DNA from: Oryzias latipes
Taxonomy: Eukaryota; Chordata; Actinopteri; Beloniformes; Adrianichthyidae
DNA: 64,000 bases
Assembly: GCF_002234675.1 (NCBI RefSeq)
Contig: NC_019879.2
Location: 17,178,464-17,242,463 of the forward strand
Direction: 5' to 3'
The position numbers and the translations under genes are program-made. Every line of letters begins with the position of its first letter. The stretch's first letter is position 1. Under the pieces are notes generated by a model. That model saw only the letters and a program-made list of their open reading frames with translations, was not told the DNA's origin and made no database searches. Shown here in pieces: positions 13,931 through 33,600 of this stretch.

Positions 13931-15362
13931 TTGTTTGGTCTCTCTGAAAATAAAAATAAAAAATAAAAAAATCTTCAAAGCACATAATTGTGTAAAAAAT
14001 ACTTCTTGCAACAATGTCCTTACTAATGCAACAGCAAAAAGGCTTTTCTGCAGAAGAACAAGTTTCCAAAAACATTTCCTCGGAAATTGGGAAGGACAGA
14101 CGCCAAGGACGGGGGTGTTGGGTGGAAACTGTGAATTCATTCCTCATATGAGCTAAGGGTGCCACAGTATGCCTGTTCTTCCCATTCATTCTCTCCATCC
14201 CCCATTCCTGTGAAGTGGAGCACTTAGTTTAATGTGAATAATGACAATGACTGGCCTCTCTCCCCCTAGCCTTATTGGGAAAGCACTAAATGGGCACAAG
14301 ATATATGGCTAAAAATTACATCATTCACCTCTTTCAGATGTCTTTTATAGCTTACCATTTCATTTAATATTCTCAATTGTTTTTATAACTTAACATTTTT
14401 TCTTTTGCAAAACTTGTTTACTTGTGGTTTCTATTTTCACTTCAATGATTTGTTGCTTCACATATTTCATGGATACATTTAATCCAAACCAAATTCCAAT
14501 GTTAAAAAGGGCGATGGTATTTCCCACAATACCTTGGACCAATAAAGGGGGCCATAAACCTGGTACTTGCAGCAATAAAATGATTCATTCCAAACTTACT
14601 TACTCTGTTTTACCTCCTTTTTTAGTGCCAGCTGTACTCTGGTTGTTTTTTTTAAGAAGCTCCCTTCTTCTGCCCTAAGTTCCGAGCTGTGTATCTTTTG
14701 GGATAATTACTTCCTCTTTCTCTGTATCCAAATCTAAAGTGACAATCAGCACAGTTTTCCACCTGCACCAGCTAAAATCAGAACTGCTGACCAGATAGTA
14801 AACTGTTAATTATTGTACGGATGCATGAAAACTAAGTGGACAAATAACCTCTGGCTCAGAGGAGTTAAAAAATGTGTATGCTTGTTTGTTTCAACTGCGT
14901 CTTACATAAAACTCATTAATGTTCGAATGCATATTGGTGCAGCTTGAGTGCTGTGAATGTGAAAGATTAATTCCTTCTGTCTGTATTATGGTGCTGACAG
15001 AGTGGTTTACATCTTTCAGTGTGTTACTTAAAATCTGCTGCCAGTAAGCTGTGCTTTTAGAAGAATCTTAGTCCGCATCAACCATTCACTACAAACAAAT
15101 CTCTGCACACCAAGTTTGTGTTTATAATACACTATTTAAAATTGGCCTATACTCTTTTATTTTATTTTTTTACATATCCTCGTTCAGCATTATTTTCCTG
15201 CCACACTTGGTTCCCTCATGTACTTGATCTTGAATTCCTGCCAAATGGTTTCCTTAAATGATGCATTCAGCGGTATCAGTGTGTTTAACAAACTACAAAA
15301 ACTCAATCTCAAGAAAGGAAAAAGATCCTTATTTCAAGAGTCGTTGAGTCGTCGGGTCGTTG
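13931..15362. other. gene-free DNA
   Basis: No gene recognised. The stretch 14200-14300 is compositionally complex and could be a conserved non-coding block, but this is only an impression. Confidence 0.4.
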
Positions 15363-15363
15363 A

Positions 15364-15632
15364 GAGTCCTTTGTCCTCAGCTTGGGGTTGGGGAGCCAGT
15401 GACTCCCTCTCCAAATTGGTCTCTTCAGCTGTTAACGACCCAGGTGGAACTGGTTAGGTTTGTTTAGGTTTCAAAACACTGCCGTAGATGGATGGAAGAA
15501 TAAACCTGAGACCGCCGTTCTTATTAAGAGAAACCAAACCAGTTCCACCTGGGTCGTTAACAGCTGAAAGAGATGACCAATTTGGAGAGGGAGTCACTGG
15601 CTCCCCAACCCCCAGCTGAGGACAAAGGACTC
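15364..15632. repeat. near-perfect inverted repeat (palindromic element)
   Basis: The left arm (about 15364-15458) and right arm (about 15534-15632) are reverse complements over about 95 bases with only a few differences. They share GTCCTTTGTCCTCAGC, GGTTGGGGAGCCAGTG, CTCTCCAAATTGGT and GTTAACGACCCAGGTGG. A loop of about 75 bases lies between them. One arm carries a small length difference at the GGTCTCTTCAG / GGTCATCTCTTTCAG position. Arm similarity this high suggests recent origin or gene conversion. Confidence 0.9.
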
Positions 15633-15639
15633 GAAACCA

Positions 15640-15845
15640 TGTAGACTAAGTTGACAATACCATCCAGTTTCAGGTCTGACTCCTCCCCCATGAGCGCATA
15701 TATACCAGCTCTTAGACCAGCTAATTCAGAATTGACAAAGCCTTTTGGATAAGAGGCGAAACGTCTTCGAACTTTAAAACCAAGTCCTGATGAGATCCCC
15801 TAAACCTACTACAATGGAACCAACCTGGAGGAATGAGAGTCTTCA
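15640..15845 (+). repeat. teleost interspersed repeat, possibly the tail of a Penelope-like element
   Basis: The segment with GCATATATACCAGCTC, GAGGCGAAACGTCTTCGA and ACCAACCTGGAGGAATGAGA resembles the GAAACGTCTTC...GGATGA sequence often found after the GIY-YIG end of Penelope-like elements in fish. It directly follows the inverted repeat, so the two may be one element. Assignment is from memory of the family and is uncertain. Confidence 0.4.
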
Positions 15846-16084
15846 TAGACAAGTCTGTGACTAGAATTTTTTTCTTAAAGCTAAAATTACTGGAACCGTT
15901 TACTATTTTTCTTAGCCCTTTGGTAGACGTTTTTTGTTGTAGCTTATCTAAAGAAAACATTTTTTTTTATTTATTTCTAGGGGGCCTATTTTTGATGTAC
16001 AGCTGTGCTGGTTTTGGGGGACTGAGACCCTCATTCACAAACTTACTGTGGTCTACAGTCATCATTTGATCTCTTTTAGAAGCG

Positions 16085-16690
16085 TTCCCAGGGGTCTTTT
16101 AATTATGATTATGTCATTTTGGGTGTGGTTTTCTAGGGTTTAGTTTCTGCAGAGCGCCAATAGTTCATCCGAAATTTGCCTCTGAGTTGTGGGCAGGTCT
16201 GTTGGCGTGGACTAAGCCTGCCCTCTTTCCATCATTCATCTGTAAACATTACTGTTGCAACATCGTAGCTATCCAGCTATACAGTTTTGAGACAGATGCC
16301 AGCTCAGACAAAGAAAATGAAGAAATATATTTGCCCACAAGTGGATGCACCTTCGCCCACGAGTGGCCGGAAAAGGCTCCGGCAGCCCCGTGACCCCAAA
16401 AGGGACAAAAACAGGTTTAGAAGATGAATGAATGAATGGATGCATCAGAATGGAGTGGAGCAGGTAACTTGTTGGTTGCCATAGTAATTTCTATGTCACA
16501 CAAAGCCAAAAAAGGCTTTTTGCAACAGCCTTTTTTAGTCTGCTTCTGAATCCAAACGATTTGTAAAGGAATATTCAGAAATGCAATTTAAAATAATTTT
16601 CTTTACATCTTGTGAGAAAAATGGAACAAGAACATGTAAAAAACACGATTTACATCAGAGTGGGTATTGTTTTGCTTTAACTTAAAAACA
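16085..16690 (+). repeat. unclassified repeat family, copy 2
   Basis: This is the longest plus-strand copy of the family described at copy 1. It reads from GTTCCCAGGGGTC through TTTCTGCAGAG, GAAATTTGCCTCTGA, GTAGCTATCCAGCTATACAG and GCATCAGAATGGAG to ACAAGAACATGT. It is split by a short LINE-tail insertion (16350-16444) with a target-site duplication. Open frames over it have no protein similarity that I recognise. Confidence 0.6.
16350..16444 (+). mobile_element. short RTE-type LINE 3' tail with target-site duplication
   Basis: The insert contains AAAAGGCTCCGGCAGCCCCG, a GTGACC segment and a terminal (GAAT)n/GGAT tail, the usual 3' end of an abundant fish RTE-type repeat. It sits inside repeat copy 2. 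The 8-base word TGGATGCA occurs once just before it (16342-16349) and once at its end (16437-16444). The other family copies have this site only once, so the duplication is a genuine integration footprint. Confidence 0.75.
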
Positions 16691-17894
16691 CAGAATAAAG
16701 TCAATGGTTGACATGTATTGTGTACAGCTTAGTTTTCACTAAGTTAAGATGAAGTGTGGCTCTTTCAAAATAAACTCTCTTTACTTTAAAAAATAGAAAA
16801 CAGACCCAGAAAATTTGTGATATCATTTTCAAAAATACCACATACCCAACAGAAGCAAGACTGAAGTTTTTCACAACATCCAGTTAACAATTATGAGCAA
16901 GAAGAGGCTGGTTCCTGCTGTAGCTTATCCAGTCTGAGTCTAAAGTTAATTAATTTCAAGATATGTTTAGGATTAAATGATTTACGAGAAAACAGTTTGT
17001 TCCAATTTCACTAACACTTCCTTCCTAAGTTAAAGGGTTTTAGAGAGAATAAGTCATGAGTTGGGCTGCAGGGCTAAAAGTGTGGTGCCTGTTCTCATCC
17101 TCGTTCAGGGAATTCTCCGCTGTTAAGTAGAAGAAGCTTCAGCGAGGATGAGATTTGAAAAGCTTGCCTTAGGCTTCCTTGTAGGATTGGATCTATACAT
17201 GTATGATGATACGGATGAAGTGAAATATCTTTTCTTGACTAGCTGAAGGTTCAGGCAGAGGATGGTGTTGGTAAACACAGGAAAAAACAGCAGGGTTTGT
17301 ATGTTCTTGGATAATTATATTGAGGCTATAGGCTATAGCATAACCAAACAATTTCATTTGTAAAAATGCATTATCGAGTAAATCTTTTTATTTCCTCCTA
17401 CACTGTTATGATGCTAAAACCTATAATTATGTGGGTAAACGTATATGGACTGATAAATTAATAACTTAACCTCTTCCATCTGATTTCAAAATAACGCTTA
17501 ATACAACAGAGCTGAACAGTGCTGTGAGGTAGTCACCAGGGTTGACTCATCTTGGAACAGCTCTTTGATCCATTGTCATTTGTACATTTTCATCACTGAC
17601 TCTGAAACTCCCATTATGCCTTCTAGAAAAAAATGATGAGGGAATGTTCCAAACTTTAATTTGAGATGGTGTTAGAGTTTGAAAGACATCAGCTTTTGAT
17701 ATTGTTATTCTTGTGAACATATTACAGAGACTTGAGAACTCTGCAGGTATCTTCTTTGCAATGCACTTAAAATGTTTAGATCCTTTTTTAAACAGAAATG
17801 AAATTGTTAAAGTTGGTAACAATGACTCAGACTAAACTGACCAAGCAAATGGGGTTCCCCAGGGGTCCGTCTTTGGGCTTGTTTGCTTTTATTT
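16691..17894. other. gene-free DNA
   Basis: No supportable coding exon, RNA gene or named repeat was recognised in this stretch. Confidence 0.4.
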
Positions 17895-18765
17895 ATTTAT
17901 TGAATTTAACCTTTATTTATCCAAGCAAGACAGATTAAGAAAAAAAAATGTAATTTTCAACTGGGGCCTGGCAAAGGGCAAGAGCTTTTGAAAATAAAAA
18001 AAAGAGTTACAGGAGACATATAGAACAAATATCAGGATAAAACAGTGATAACAGACAATCATTTAAAGAATTGAAAGGATACAATTATTAAAACCATTAG
18101 AACCTTAAAACAGCAGCCTTTTACTTTAAAATGATCACCAAGATTCCTTTTTAAATAAGTCTTTGAAATAAAAGTGTCCATTTTAAGTTTTTTTTGTAAA
18201 TGATTCCTGTCTCTGGGTGCTGCGGACTAAAAGTATGAAGAATCCAATGAGGAGTTTGATTTGGGACTGGTAATAAAATCAGTTTTGCAGAGCGAGTGTT
18301 GTACGTTTGGGATGAAGTGTGCAAAAGCTGGCTCAAATAAGGCGGAGAAAGGCCAAGGAGAGTTTTGTAAATTAACAGCAACCGTTGGATTTTACATTGA
18401 GTAAATAAGGAAGTCCAATTCAGTGAAGAGTAGAGAGCACAGTTGTGAGTTTTGAAGGGAGCATTTGTTATGAATAGAATGGCGGAATGGTAAAGAGGAT
18501 CTATTTTTTTTCAGCAAATGTTTATTAGCTGATCTGTAAATGACATCACCATAATCAAGCCAGGGAAGGATGATCAATTGGACCAACGTTTTTTTGTGGA
18601 GTAAGTGAGAGAAGAACACATTTTATTAAAAAAAAATCCTAATTTTGACTTAATCTTTGACTGTAAATTGTCAATGTGGACTGAAAAAGATAAAGCATTG
18701 TCTAGCCAAATTCCAAGATATATAAATACTCTGTGACTTGATCTGGAGAATTTTTTTTAAAATAT
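17895..18765 (-). mobile_element. LINE reverse transcriptase C-terminal fragment and 3' UTR
   Basis: On the minus strand the sequence encodes, with frame breaks, YLGIWLDNAL (about 18715), then LPWLDYGDVIYRSA, then LLIYKTLLGLSPPYLSQLLH, TYNTRSAKLILLPVP and FSPQHPETGIIYKK. This is the C-terminal end of a fish non-LTR retrotransposon ORF2-type protein. It is followed by a 3' UTR whose last part reads GGATAAATAAAGGTTAAATT near 17905. The clade is not certain. Frameshifts and stops show that it is dead. Confidence 0.75.
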
Positions 18766-18899
18766 ATTTTTGTGTGAGTGGATTTGCCTTTTTGTGTGTG
18801 TCAGAAAGAAAGACATTCATGACAGATTTGACAGATCCAAGATTCAGAGGTGTCCCTTTTGATTGATGCTTTCCAGCAGGTGACAACCCAAAGATTAAG

Positions 18900-18938
18900 C
18901 GCACACACCGCACACACCACACACACCACACACACAGC
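18900..18938 (+). repeat. CA-rich microsatellite
   Basis: A run of CACAC units broken by CG and CC dinucleotides, directly visible. Confidence 0.9.
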
Positions 18939-21900
18939 CTGACCAAGCTGTTTATTACTAGAGTAAATGGTCCAAAGGCTCACATATAATCGTTTATTAC
19001 ATTCACTCAAAATAATTAGTTGTTTATATTAATTTAAAAATTGTAAATCACCTATTTTGAACACGAAAATAATCTATTGTTTTTCCTTAAGTAAAATCTC
19101 TGTTTTTTTTTTTTAAATAACACGTTAGTATTTTGGTTTAAAGAATATTATCTTGGAGGTAAATGCAGAAGGCTCACATTGCTGATTCGGATTTCTAACA
19201 GTTCAAAGTCCTGCAGATCAAAAATATTGATTCCATGTGAACAAATGTAAAGTCCTGATGTGCAGAAGGAAAAATTGACAAATGCTTTCAAAATTCATAA
19301 GGTCTTGAGTAACACACAACGTTAAAGGTGAATTATTTAACAACAAACGGGAGCAATTATAGTGAACAGCAAGTCCTACAGCTTTGAAAACAGCTTAACT
19401 GTCACTGAAAACTTATTTTGGGGAAAATAAGCAACATTTTAGCCAATAAATACTGTTTTCACAGACTTTTTTTCTGTCCTCATTCAAACAACTATTCTCT
19501 AAATGAATTCAAATGATTCCATTCTAACAGGCTTATTTTCCTGACTAACCACCTCTCCTGACAATAATTGTGACCACAAGCTTTTTCTCTAAACCTTTAT
19601 ACTGAGAAAAGGTGTCAGCAAAATCCAACACATACTGGTTGCTAAATAAACATAGCAGAACATACACATAGCAATATCATCTGTGATATATAATACTTTC
19701 TAAAAGACAATATGAAAAAAGGCCAAATATAGGCTGTGTGAAATCGACAATATTTATTCAACTGATTTCACATTTACATTTATACTCTTATAGACACTGC
19801 ATGAGTAAACAAATAGACAAACATCATTTATAATGCATCATTTAAAAGTAGATCTTGATCTCATGTATATTTATCACACAAAAATACAGTATTGTTGTTT
19901 TTCTGACAGATCTATAAATGTGTCAATCCAACAGCCGACACTAAGTTTATTCTGTTGGTATACAGTTCTGGATCAGCTGCATTACACACTAATCAGACAG
20001 AGAACAATAAACACTTTCGTTTGAGTCCAGTAACATCCCCCGCCCCTAACTGCATCAGACCAGCAGCCATTTTTTTAAGGTTGCTTTTGTTTTTTGGTAG
20101 TGCGTGGTCAGTGTCTTTCCTGTGATGGGGCATACTTTGTCAGATGTGGGCTTAAACACAGATCACAGAGATAATTCTGTAACTTAAAGGCTGGAACAGT
20201 GTGGGATCTCTTTTGTAAAGCCACCATGTTGGTCATTACATAACCAATGATACATGTACACAGGTTTACAATAAAAAAGACCTAAAATGGAAAAGCAAGA
20301 AGTGTTTTAATGAATTGTTTTATGTTCTTTGCTCCAAGACAGTTTTTTACTGAAATGCAAAAGACAAAACAGACATGATTTCTGACATTTCTCACATATG
20401 TGAAGTTTCTTATTCCAGGAAAAAGAGACAAGTAATTGAGTTTCCACTTGTAGTCACAAATATTGGATAAAAGCCAAAACAGTCAAAAGGACCGATTAAA
20501 ACTTTGAACAATAACAAAACTGTCATTTACCAAATGCACAAGGTGCTACCCAGAGAAATCAAATGTATTCTTTTATTTTAAGCTTCTTTATGTAACAATT
20601 CCACATGTAAACCATAAATGGCTAAGTGTTACACTGAAAAACCTGTTACCTTCTCAATGTATCAACCGCTGGAAATGCTTTATGTGAAGCCAAGACACGT
20701 ATTTTTCCTTTTTGTACCAAGTTTCACCATTTCCATCTGCAATTTCAACAAACTAGAATGTTAATTAAAATATCATTATTCTGTTCTTCCTCAGTTGTAA
20801 TTACACCAACAGCTGAATGTAACTAAGTTCCAATTTTATCATTCACAAAGTCTTTTTCAAAAAGGAAATGAACAGATTTGTTCTTAAAACACAACCTTAG
20901 ACATAAAATCCTTTCTTGAGTTTTTTTTAATGTCCCACAGCAAATATAGCTTAAAGACAAACAGAAGATGAAACACTTATGTGAAAAATAACAGGACGAT
21001 ACAGTTTTGGGACGTTTATGTATTTCAGGTCTTTTTTTTGTGATCCTTGCTTCAAATGTCTAGGTGGCATTAATCAAATGTCCCGAAAGCTAATCAGCTG
21101 TCAGTTGGATCAATAATAACCGGACATGTTCACACCACTCAGCAGGAAACTACCATTTTCCTTTTTCCTGAAACCTGTTTGGACTAGACAGTCAATACAG
21201 TCTTAAGATGAGGAAACAAATCACCAAAAGGCACAGCTACATGTATCCCAGAACCACTTACCTGTAATTATATAAACAGACCCTAATGTCAATGTTAAAA
21301 TTGCACTGATTATTTTAATAGTTAAATATAATGATTTCAATGATTGTTGGATTTAATTTTTTTTTTTAGATTTAGAAATCAAATTCCACAGTCCATATGT
21401 GTTAATTTTCTATTAGTGTTGTTGTGTTGTAAATGTGCAATCAATTTCCAGAATAACATTTGACAAGTTTGAAATGAAAAAAAATGTATATAATTTTTTT
21501 TTTATATAGTTAAAAATGCAAAAGCAAAAGCAAGAAAAGATCAAATCTAACTCAAATCTTTTTGCTTCACAGGAAAACAGGATAAACTGCAAAAACAGTT
21601 GATTGTGTGAGGTGGAAGAAATTATACCAGCTGCCACATCTTGGAACATAGAACTTTGGCTGCATTTTACACCTCATGGACTTTTTCCCTGCTTTAATGG
21701 ATATCAAAGGGATAAGAACAGCTTTTTTTAATTTTTAGAAAACACAAAATGTGTTTGATCGTAGTTCATAAAGGTGTCATTTAAAATACATCTTCCCTCT
21801 TTTTTTTAAAGGAATATTGATTTAAAGAAACAGAAAGTAGCTCAGATCTTCTGATCGAAACAACATTCAGGAAAGGTGTCTGGGTAAAGTAAGGGTTCTA

Positions 21901-23505
21901 TGAATGACTAAAGGTAGATGTTCAACAAAGTAAAATCATTTGTAAATCATTTGTATACACTGGTAAAGAGAGTAATGTAAAGCTGTAACACCGGTTTGTA
22001 AGAAGTCAGCATTTCAACAAATAAATCTGCATTAAGTCAAACCCTTGGTGACCACTCAAATCTTTTAAACATTGAAAATGCACCCATTTATATCATACTT
22101 TCTTTCTTAAATTAGTTTATTTTTCTGTACTCTGTTTTTTCCTTATCATTTATACATTCATAATATAGTTTTATCAAACTGAAAACAGAATCGCTTCCAT
22201 ATAGGGGTCTGGGTCCCTCTACTAAAACTGAACCATGTCGTGTGATTTTGTTTTGGCACTTCACCAACATATTTTTGATGCCAAAAACAAGAAAAAGTGG
22301 AAATGCAGCTTTCTTCATTGTAAAGGACTATATTTCAAGTTGTTCCTATTAGCTACAAAGGTTTGGGGTCTTAGTGACTTAGTGGCTTTGTAGCAAAAAT
22401 AATAATTAGCAAAAATAATTAGCAAGGATTTTCTTTTTAAATGTTATTCTAATGTTGGGTTTTAGCTTTTGATGCAATTCCACCAGGAAGTCAAATAAAT
22501 GTAGTCAGATTTAGATTTTGCCGTCCAGCCAAATCACAGGAAGGCATGTTGCTAAAAAACTGACAAGTACTTCAGTTTTGACAGTCCTGATGGAATTGAT
22601 GTGTCAAAAGTTTGGCTAGTGGAGCTTTGAAAATTTGCTGACTTAGCGATCGGTCTTCAGAGTTCTGAGGAGTTATTACAAATAGTTTTTTTCTAAATTG
22701 AATTGAGTCTTATTTGGGTTTGCAAAATAATTAAATAAAAATGTTTAGACAAGAGGGATTACTCAGGGTTTTTTCAGAAAACCTCCTCAGGTCTGATAAA
22801 ACAAAACAAGCGAAGGCCTTGAGCTCTGTATGATTTATCCATAAAACATCCATCCATTCATCCAACTTCTGAACCCGCTGAATCCCTTTCCAGGTCACGG
22901 AGTTGCTGGTGCCAATCCGATCCATTATTTGGCAAAGGCAAGTTTAAAATAGCATTGCTGTATTATTATACATTATTCACTACGCACATTTTCAACTTAA
23001 AGTAAGCTAAAGCTACCAGGATTAGTGACTTTAGCCAATTTAGTGTCGGCAGTAGATCCATGAATGAACATTAACTGCACAAATGGCGCTTGCTGATACA
23101 GTCACAGTTCCTTGGTTAAATATTGCACTGATCCCTTGACAATAAAGTCTTCATAAACTTTCTCAACCTTATCATTGTTTCTCCAGAGAAGCAGCATTGA
23201 AAATAAAATAAAATAAAATAATTTGCAAGACAAAGTGATTCTGGACTCAGAGGAGGTGATGGTAGAGCTGAGTGGAAGTCTTGTTACCAAAAAAGGAAGC
23301 TCGAAAAGAGAAGGATGACAAAAAAACAAGAAACACAGTAACCACAATTTGACCAACTTCTGAAATCACTAGAAAGCCAAGGCAGGTTCTTTTCTGATGT
23401 AGCTCCCGGTGTGGCAGTAGCAAGAATCCAGAAGAATTCTGATGCCTCCTGTACTGCTCCTTTCACATTCCTTGGTTTCGACTCTACTTTGTGCCTTGAG
23501 GTCCA
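18939..23505 (-). other. region downstream of slc5a7, probably including its 3' UTR
   Basis: No gene or named transposon was recognised apart from a short repeat at 22850-22922. On the minus strand several AATAAA-type signals occur (plus-strand TTTATT near 22108, 20572 and 19752), and any of them could end the slc5a7 transcript. Which one is used cannot be told from sequence. Confidence 0.4.
22850..22922 (-). repeat. RTE-type LINE tail fragment
   Basis: Read on the minus strand it contains GGTGCCAATCC-type, GTGACCTGGAAAGGGATTC and GGATGAATGGATGG segments, parallel to the insert at 16350-16444. It is therefore a second copy of the same 3' tail family in opposite orientation. Confidence 0.55.
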
Positions 23506-29863
<6,358 letters not shown>

Positions 29864-29926
29864 CGTTCTTCTGCTTGTATCCGGATCAAATGCGACTGGT
29901 CAAGGACCTGGAGCTCATGGAGAAAA
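29864..29926 (-). promoter_or_regulatory. slc5a7 5' UTR with a short upstream ORF
   Basis: A consensus acceptor (TTTTTTACCCCAG) ends at 29927, so 29864-29926 is probably the 5' UTR part of the first coding exon, spliced to an untranslated exon further upstream. It contains an upstream ATG at 29918 opening a 10-codon ORF that stops at 29886, ahead of the main start at 29863. The exon call is inference from splice signal and position. Confidence 0.5.
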
Positions 29927-30603
29927 CTGGGGTAAAAAACGTTTTTATTGTTAATTTGATAGTAAACAAACCGGAAATTTACTGGAATTCTTGTTATTCC
30001 TGAAACAGGCAGAGCAATTTAACAATGTCTGTAGAACACACGAGATGTGAATTTCTTCATCAACGAACTTTTAGATATTATATTTGACATAAAATCTTTA
30101 TTTTTCCACTGCAAAGTATAGCTTTTGCTGTCAGTTTTATATGGAGGGACCACACCTTTAGGACGTATCACGCACAAACCACTGTTTAACTTGTTACAGC
30201 AAAAAATTAAATGCAATATTAAGTAAAGGGATTCCTTGTTCGTGGAAGTTATTTTGACTTATTTTCCACGATATTTAAAACAACCAAGACAGAGAATCCT
30301 TTAATTTTCTTATGACTGGCTTGAAGCACAAAAGCTTTTACAGACAATTTTGCTGCATATCACTAAAAATAAAATAAAATAATCAAAATAAAGAGTTTGT
30401 GTACAAGTTTTCCCAGAAATTCTATTGCGCAGTGAAACAATACGTTCAGAGATACATCCTACCGTTTCCAAATGATGCACAAGCCGAACGATGAAGAAGA
30501 GACTGGACTTCGTGGTGCACGGGCATGCACTGAATGTTTTTTTGACTGGAAGCACATCTAATCCCAGATAGACTCGTGGATGAGTTCCTGATGACCGGCG
30601 TGA

Positions 30604-30618
30604 CGCGCGCGCGCGCGC
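30604..30618 (+). repeat. alternating GC dinucleotide run upstream of slc5a7
   Basis: An uninterrupted CG/GC alternation, rare in this AT-rich window. Such tracts can adopt Z-form. It lies about 0.7 kb upstream of the slc5a7 start codon, in the likely promoter region. Confidence 0.7.
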
Positions 30619-33600
30619 AGCAAACCTCTCAGCTTGGTGCGTTTTTTCTTGATTCTCCCATAAAGTTTAGATTTTTCTGTTACTCTTGGTCTTTTTTTTT
30701 TTTTTTTTATTAAAAATGACTACTGATCCTTTTTCTTCGCTTTGACTTAAACAACCAGACAGTATAGTCCATAAGCGAATTGTCATTGAGCAGTGTCATT
30801 TTTTTGCGTTTGTGAGAGCTGCGTTAACGCAGATTCTGTGGTTCTTCGTTACGCGCAGTCTGAACAAAGTTTGAGCGATTGAATCCACTAAAAAACATGT
30901 CAGTCTGGTCAGATGATGTCAGTCAAGCTAAACGGATACATTAAAAAAACTAAGCATGCTTACCCGTTCGTTAAGGAACTGGACCACAGGGGCGAATTGT
31001 TAATTGAATAAAAGTGTCAAAGTGATCTGGCAAAGAAAAAAACACGGCGTCACCATACAAGTCTCCTGAATGAGCAAATACAAATCACCGATGTGTCTTT
31101 TTTGTCACAAATGCTGGTGCGCAGGAGAAGCGGAGGGGGAGCGAGGGAGGGTGGGGTGGTGGAGGGTGGAGATGAATGGGAGTGGTGGGTTTATTGGGCG
31201 CTGTCAGGGTGGGTAGATGGTGGATGAATGTCTTCTAGGGCAGGACGAAAATAGCATCTAGGGAGAGTGGCGTGACGCACGGTCTCTCAGGAAAAGCTTT
31301 CCAATACCATGATATCATATTGGCAGAGGATGAAACATTTACTTTTGCCAGGTAGCCTTTCAGGCCTGATGATTTACGACGTTGCACAGACCTTCGTTTG
31401 CTCCGTGATGAAAGCGTCCTGGTCTTACCACTGATGCTGGCTCTGCTGTGATAATGCGGGGACAACGCCTGGGCTCCACTGCTTTGTGTCATCAATTCAT
31501 CAAAGTTACTGTAGTCGCCATAGTGTGGAAAATGTCCATTTAGGCATAGCCAAGATAACCGTTTGCCTGTTTCTCTGTGTTTCTATTGTAATAATTCTCC
31601 TTGAAGTACAATCAGTGTGGCTGCTGTCCATGGTGCTAAACTCCTGTGGTCTTAGATCAGGAAATACACGCATTTAATACTTCAGAAGAGGTTCAAAACA
31701 TGTTTTGAGAGAACTTCAAACGTTACCTGGAAACCATGTCAACGTCAAATTTTGTCTGAACCGGGATGAAATGTATAAATATGTCATAGACCAACAGCAG
31801 CCCAATTTTTGTCTTTAATCCACTTTGCAAAAGTCCTAAACATGCCATGCATTAACCCAACATTTGTATCCAAACTATTTGTTTTTCTTATTGGCTCCAG
31901 CATCCTTGAGACTATGGCTCGGAATGGACCAATAGGTCCCTGCTTTTTCCTGTGTGTAAATTTAATGCTACCATTGTTTTATTATTAAATGTCAAAACAC
32001 AAAAGAGACCTGATTGTTGTTACCTTAAAAGACAACAGCAGTCAAATTGACTCCATGCTTTTTCCAACTTGTGTCATGTTTCACTATTGACTACATTTTC
32101 CTGATCTTTCTCCTGCTCTGTTGTCTCTTTGTTTTATTATGCACCCTAAAGCTAAAACCAAGTTATGGCTTCTTTTAAACTAAAGAAAGACAAAAATGAC
32201 AAGAAGAAAAACAAGACAGTAATGGAGGTTACTATGAATTGTAAAAGGCCTGATAATCAATTCTCGATTATATAAAAAGGTTAAAAGGTTAAGTAGGACA
32301 CACAACTATTATGGTTTTCATTTGGTGTCTTGATTTGTTTTTACCTATTCTCCCATATTCCCAAACATTTTAAGATTTTTTTTCATTATATTCCAAGTTA
32401 CATACAGAAAATGTCTGAGCAGTCAAAATGGTGAGTAGTTGTGGGATTCCTGTAGACCAAGTGTTGAACAAGTAACTCAAAGTAAGCCCACATCATGATA
32501 CTACCTGAATATAGCTTTTGGAGTCTTATAAGTTCAGAATAAGTACAAGTTATCTCCAAAGAAATTGATAAATAAAAACTATCCTATGACTTTTCAAATA
32601 ATGTTTTTCCAACCGTAGTTTGGAACAGGTACTTGGGAAGCCCCTTTAGGCTCATTATGGCAAAAGACATTTTACTCATGAAAAAAGGATTTTGCTTTTG
32701 TTTTAGAGCTCAGTTGCACATTTCACTCAAAGGCACCCATCTTTTCTCCTTGTTTTACATGTGTAAAAACGAATTTCTTCAAAAGATAAATAGTGGACAC
32801 ATTGATTTGACAAACTTCCCAAAGACATTCCTATGATGTCTCCATTAATAGTGGGGTACAAAACTCCTGAAAGCTCCTACAGGTCTGCACACTTGCTGAT
32901 GATCAGTTCTGTTTATGAACACATCACCTGTTTTCTTCCATGTTTACCATCTTCATTTCTGTCAAAGCAGAAAAGTTTGTTTATCATGGACTATGTACTC
33001 CCAAAATGTAAACATATTATTATCTTACAATGCATAAAAAGACTCACTTGTGCCGTGATTTAATGTCTCTGAGGCTGACAGAGTCACACTTGGGGCACTT
33101 TTAATTGGAGATTTTCTTTTAAAGACTTCAAAGCACAAAATGTCACAAGAGACAATACAGCTGCACAACAGTATCTGTGTTCTTCAACAGAACAAGCCAG
33201 GTGTAAAACAATCGTTTAATTGTGACAGACAAATAAACACAATGTCCACTTTATTTGATATTCTTTCGGAAGCATTTATTAAATATGAAACATCTGTGTT
33301 AGCTCGAAAACTAACTGTAAAATTTTGTCTCAACATCAGATGTTATCTTACATCACTGAAAATGTTACATTAGCAGTTAATTGTATTCAGAAATGTAGAC
33401 ACAGGTAAAAACTGAAATTATGGTTTGCCTCATTTTGCTAACATGCCTGAATGAACTGATTTGCTTCCATTGTGTTTTTCTCCAGAGACTTTCATATAAC
33501 AGACAGTTGAACATTTGAATCCATTAAAATGAACAATGGATGTGTCAAAAGCAACATGTAAGACTTGTTGTGCTGGATTTGTCCTCTAGGCTTATGTGAA

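Noticed and set aside
31235-31495. 86-codon minus-strand frame upstream of slc5a7
   Set aside because: No recognisable family and no supporting exon signals; probably promoter-region composition.
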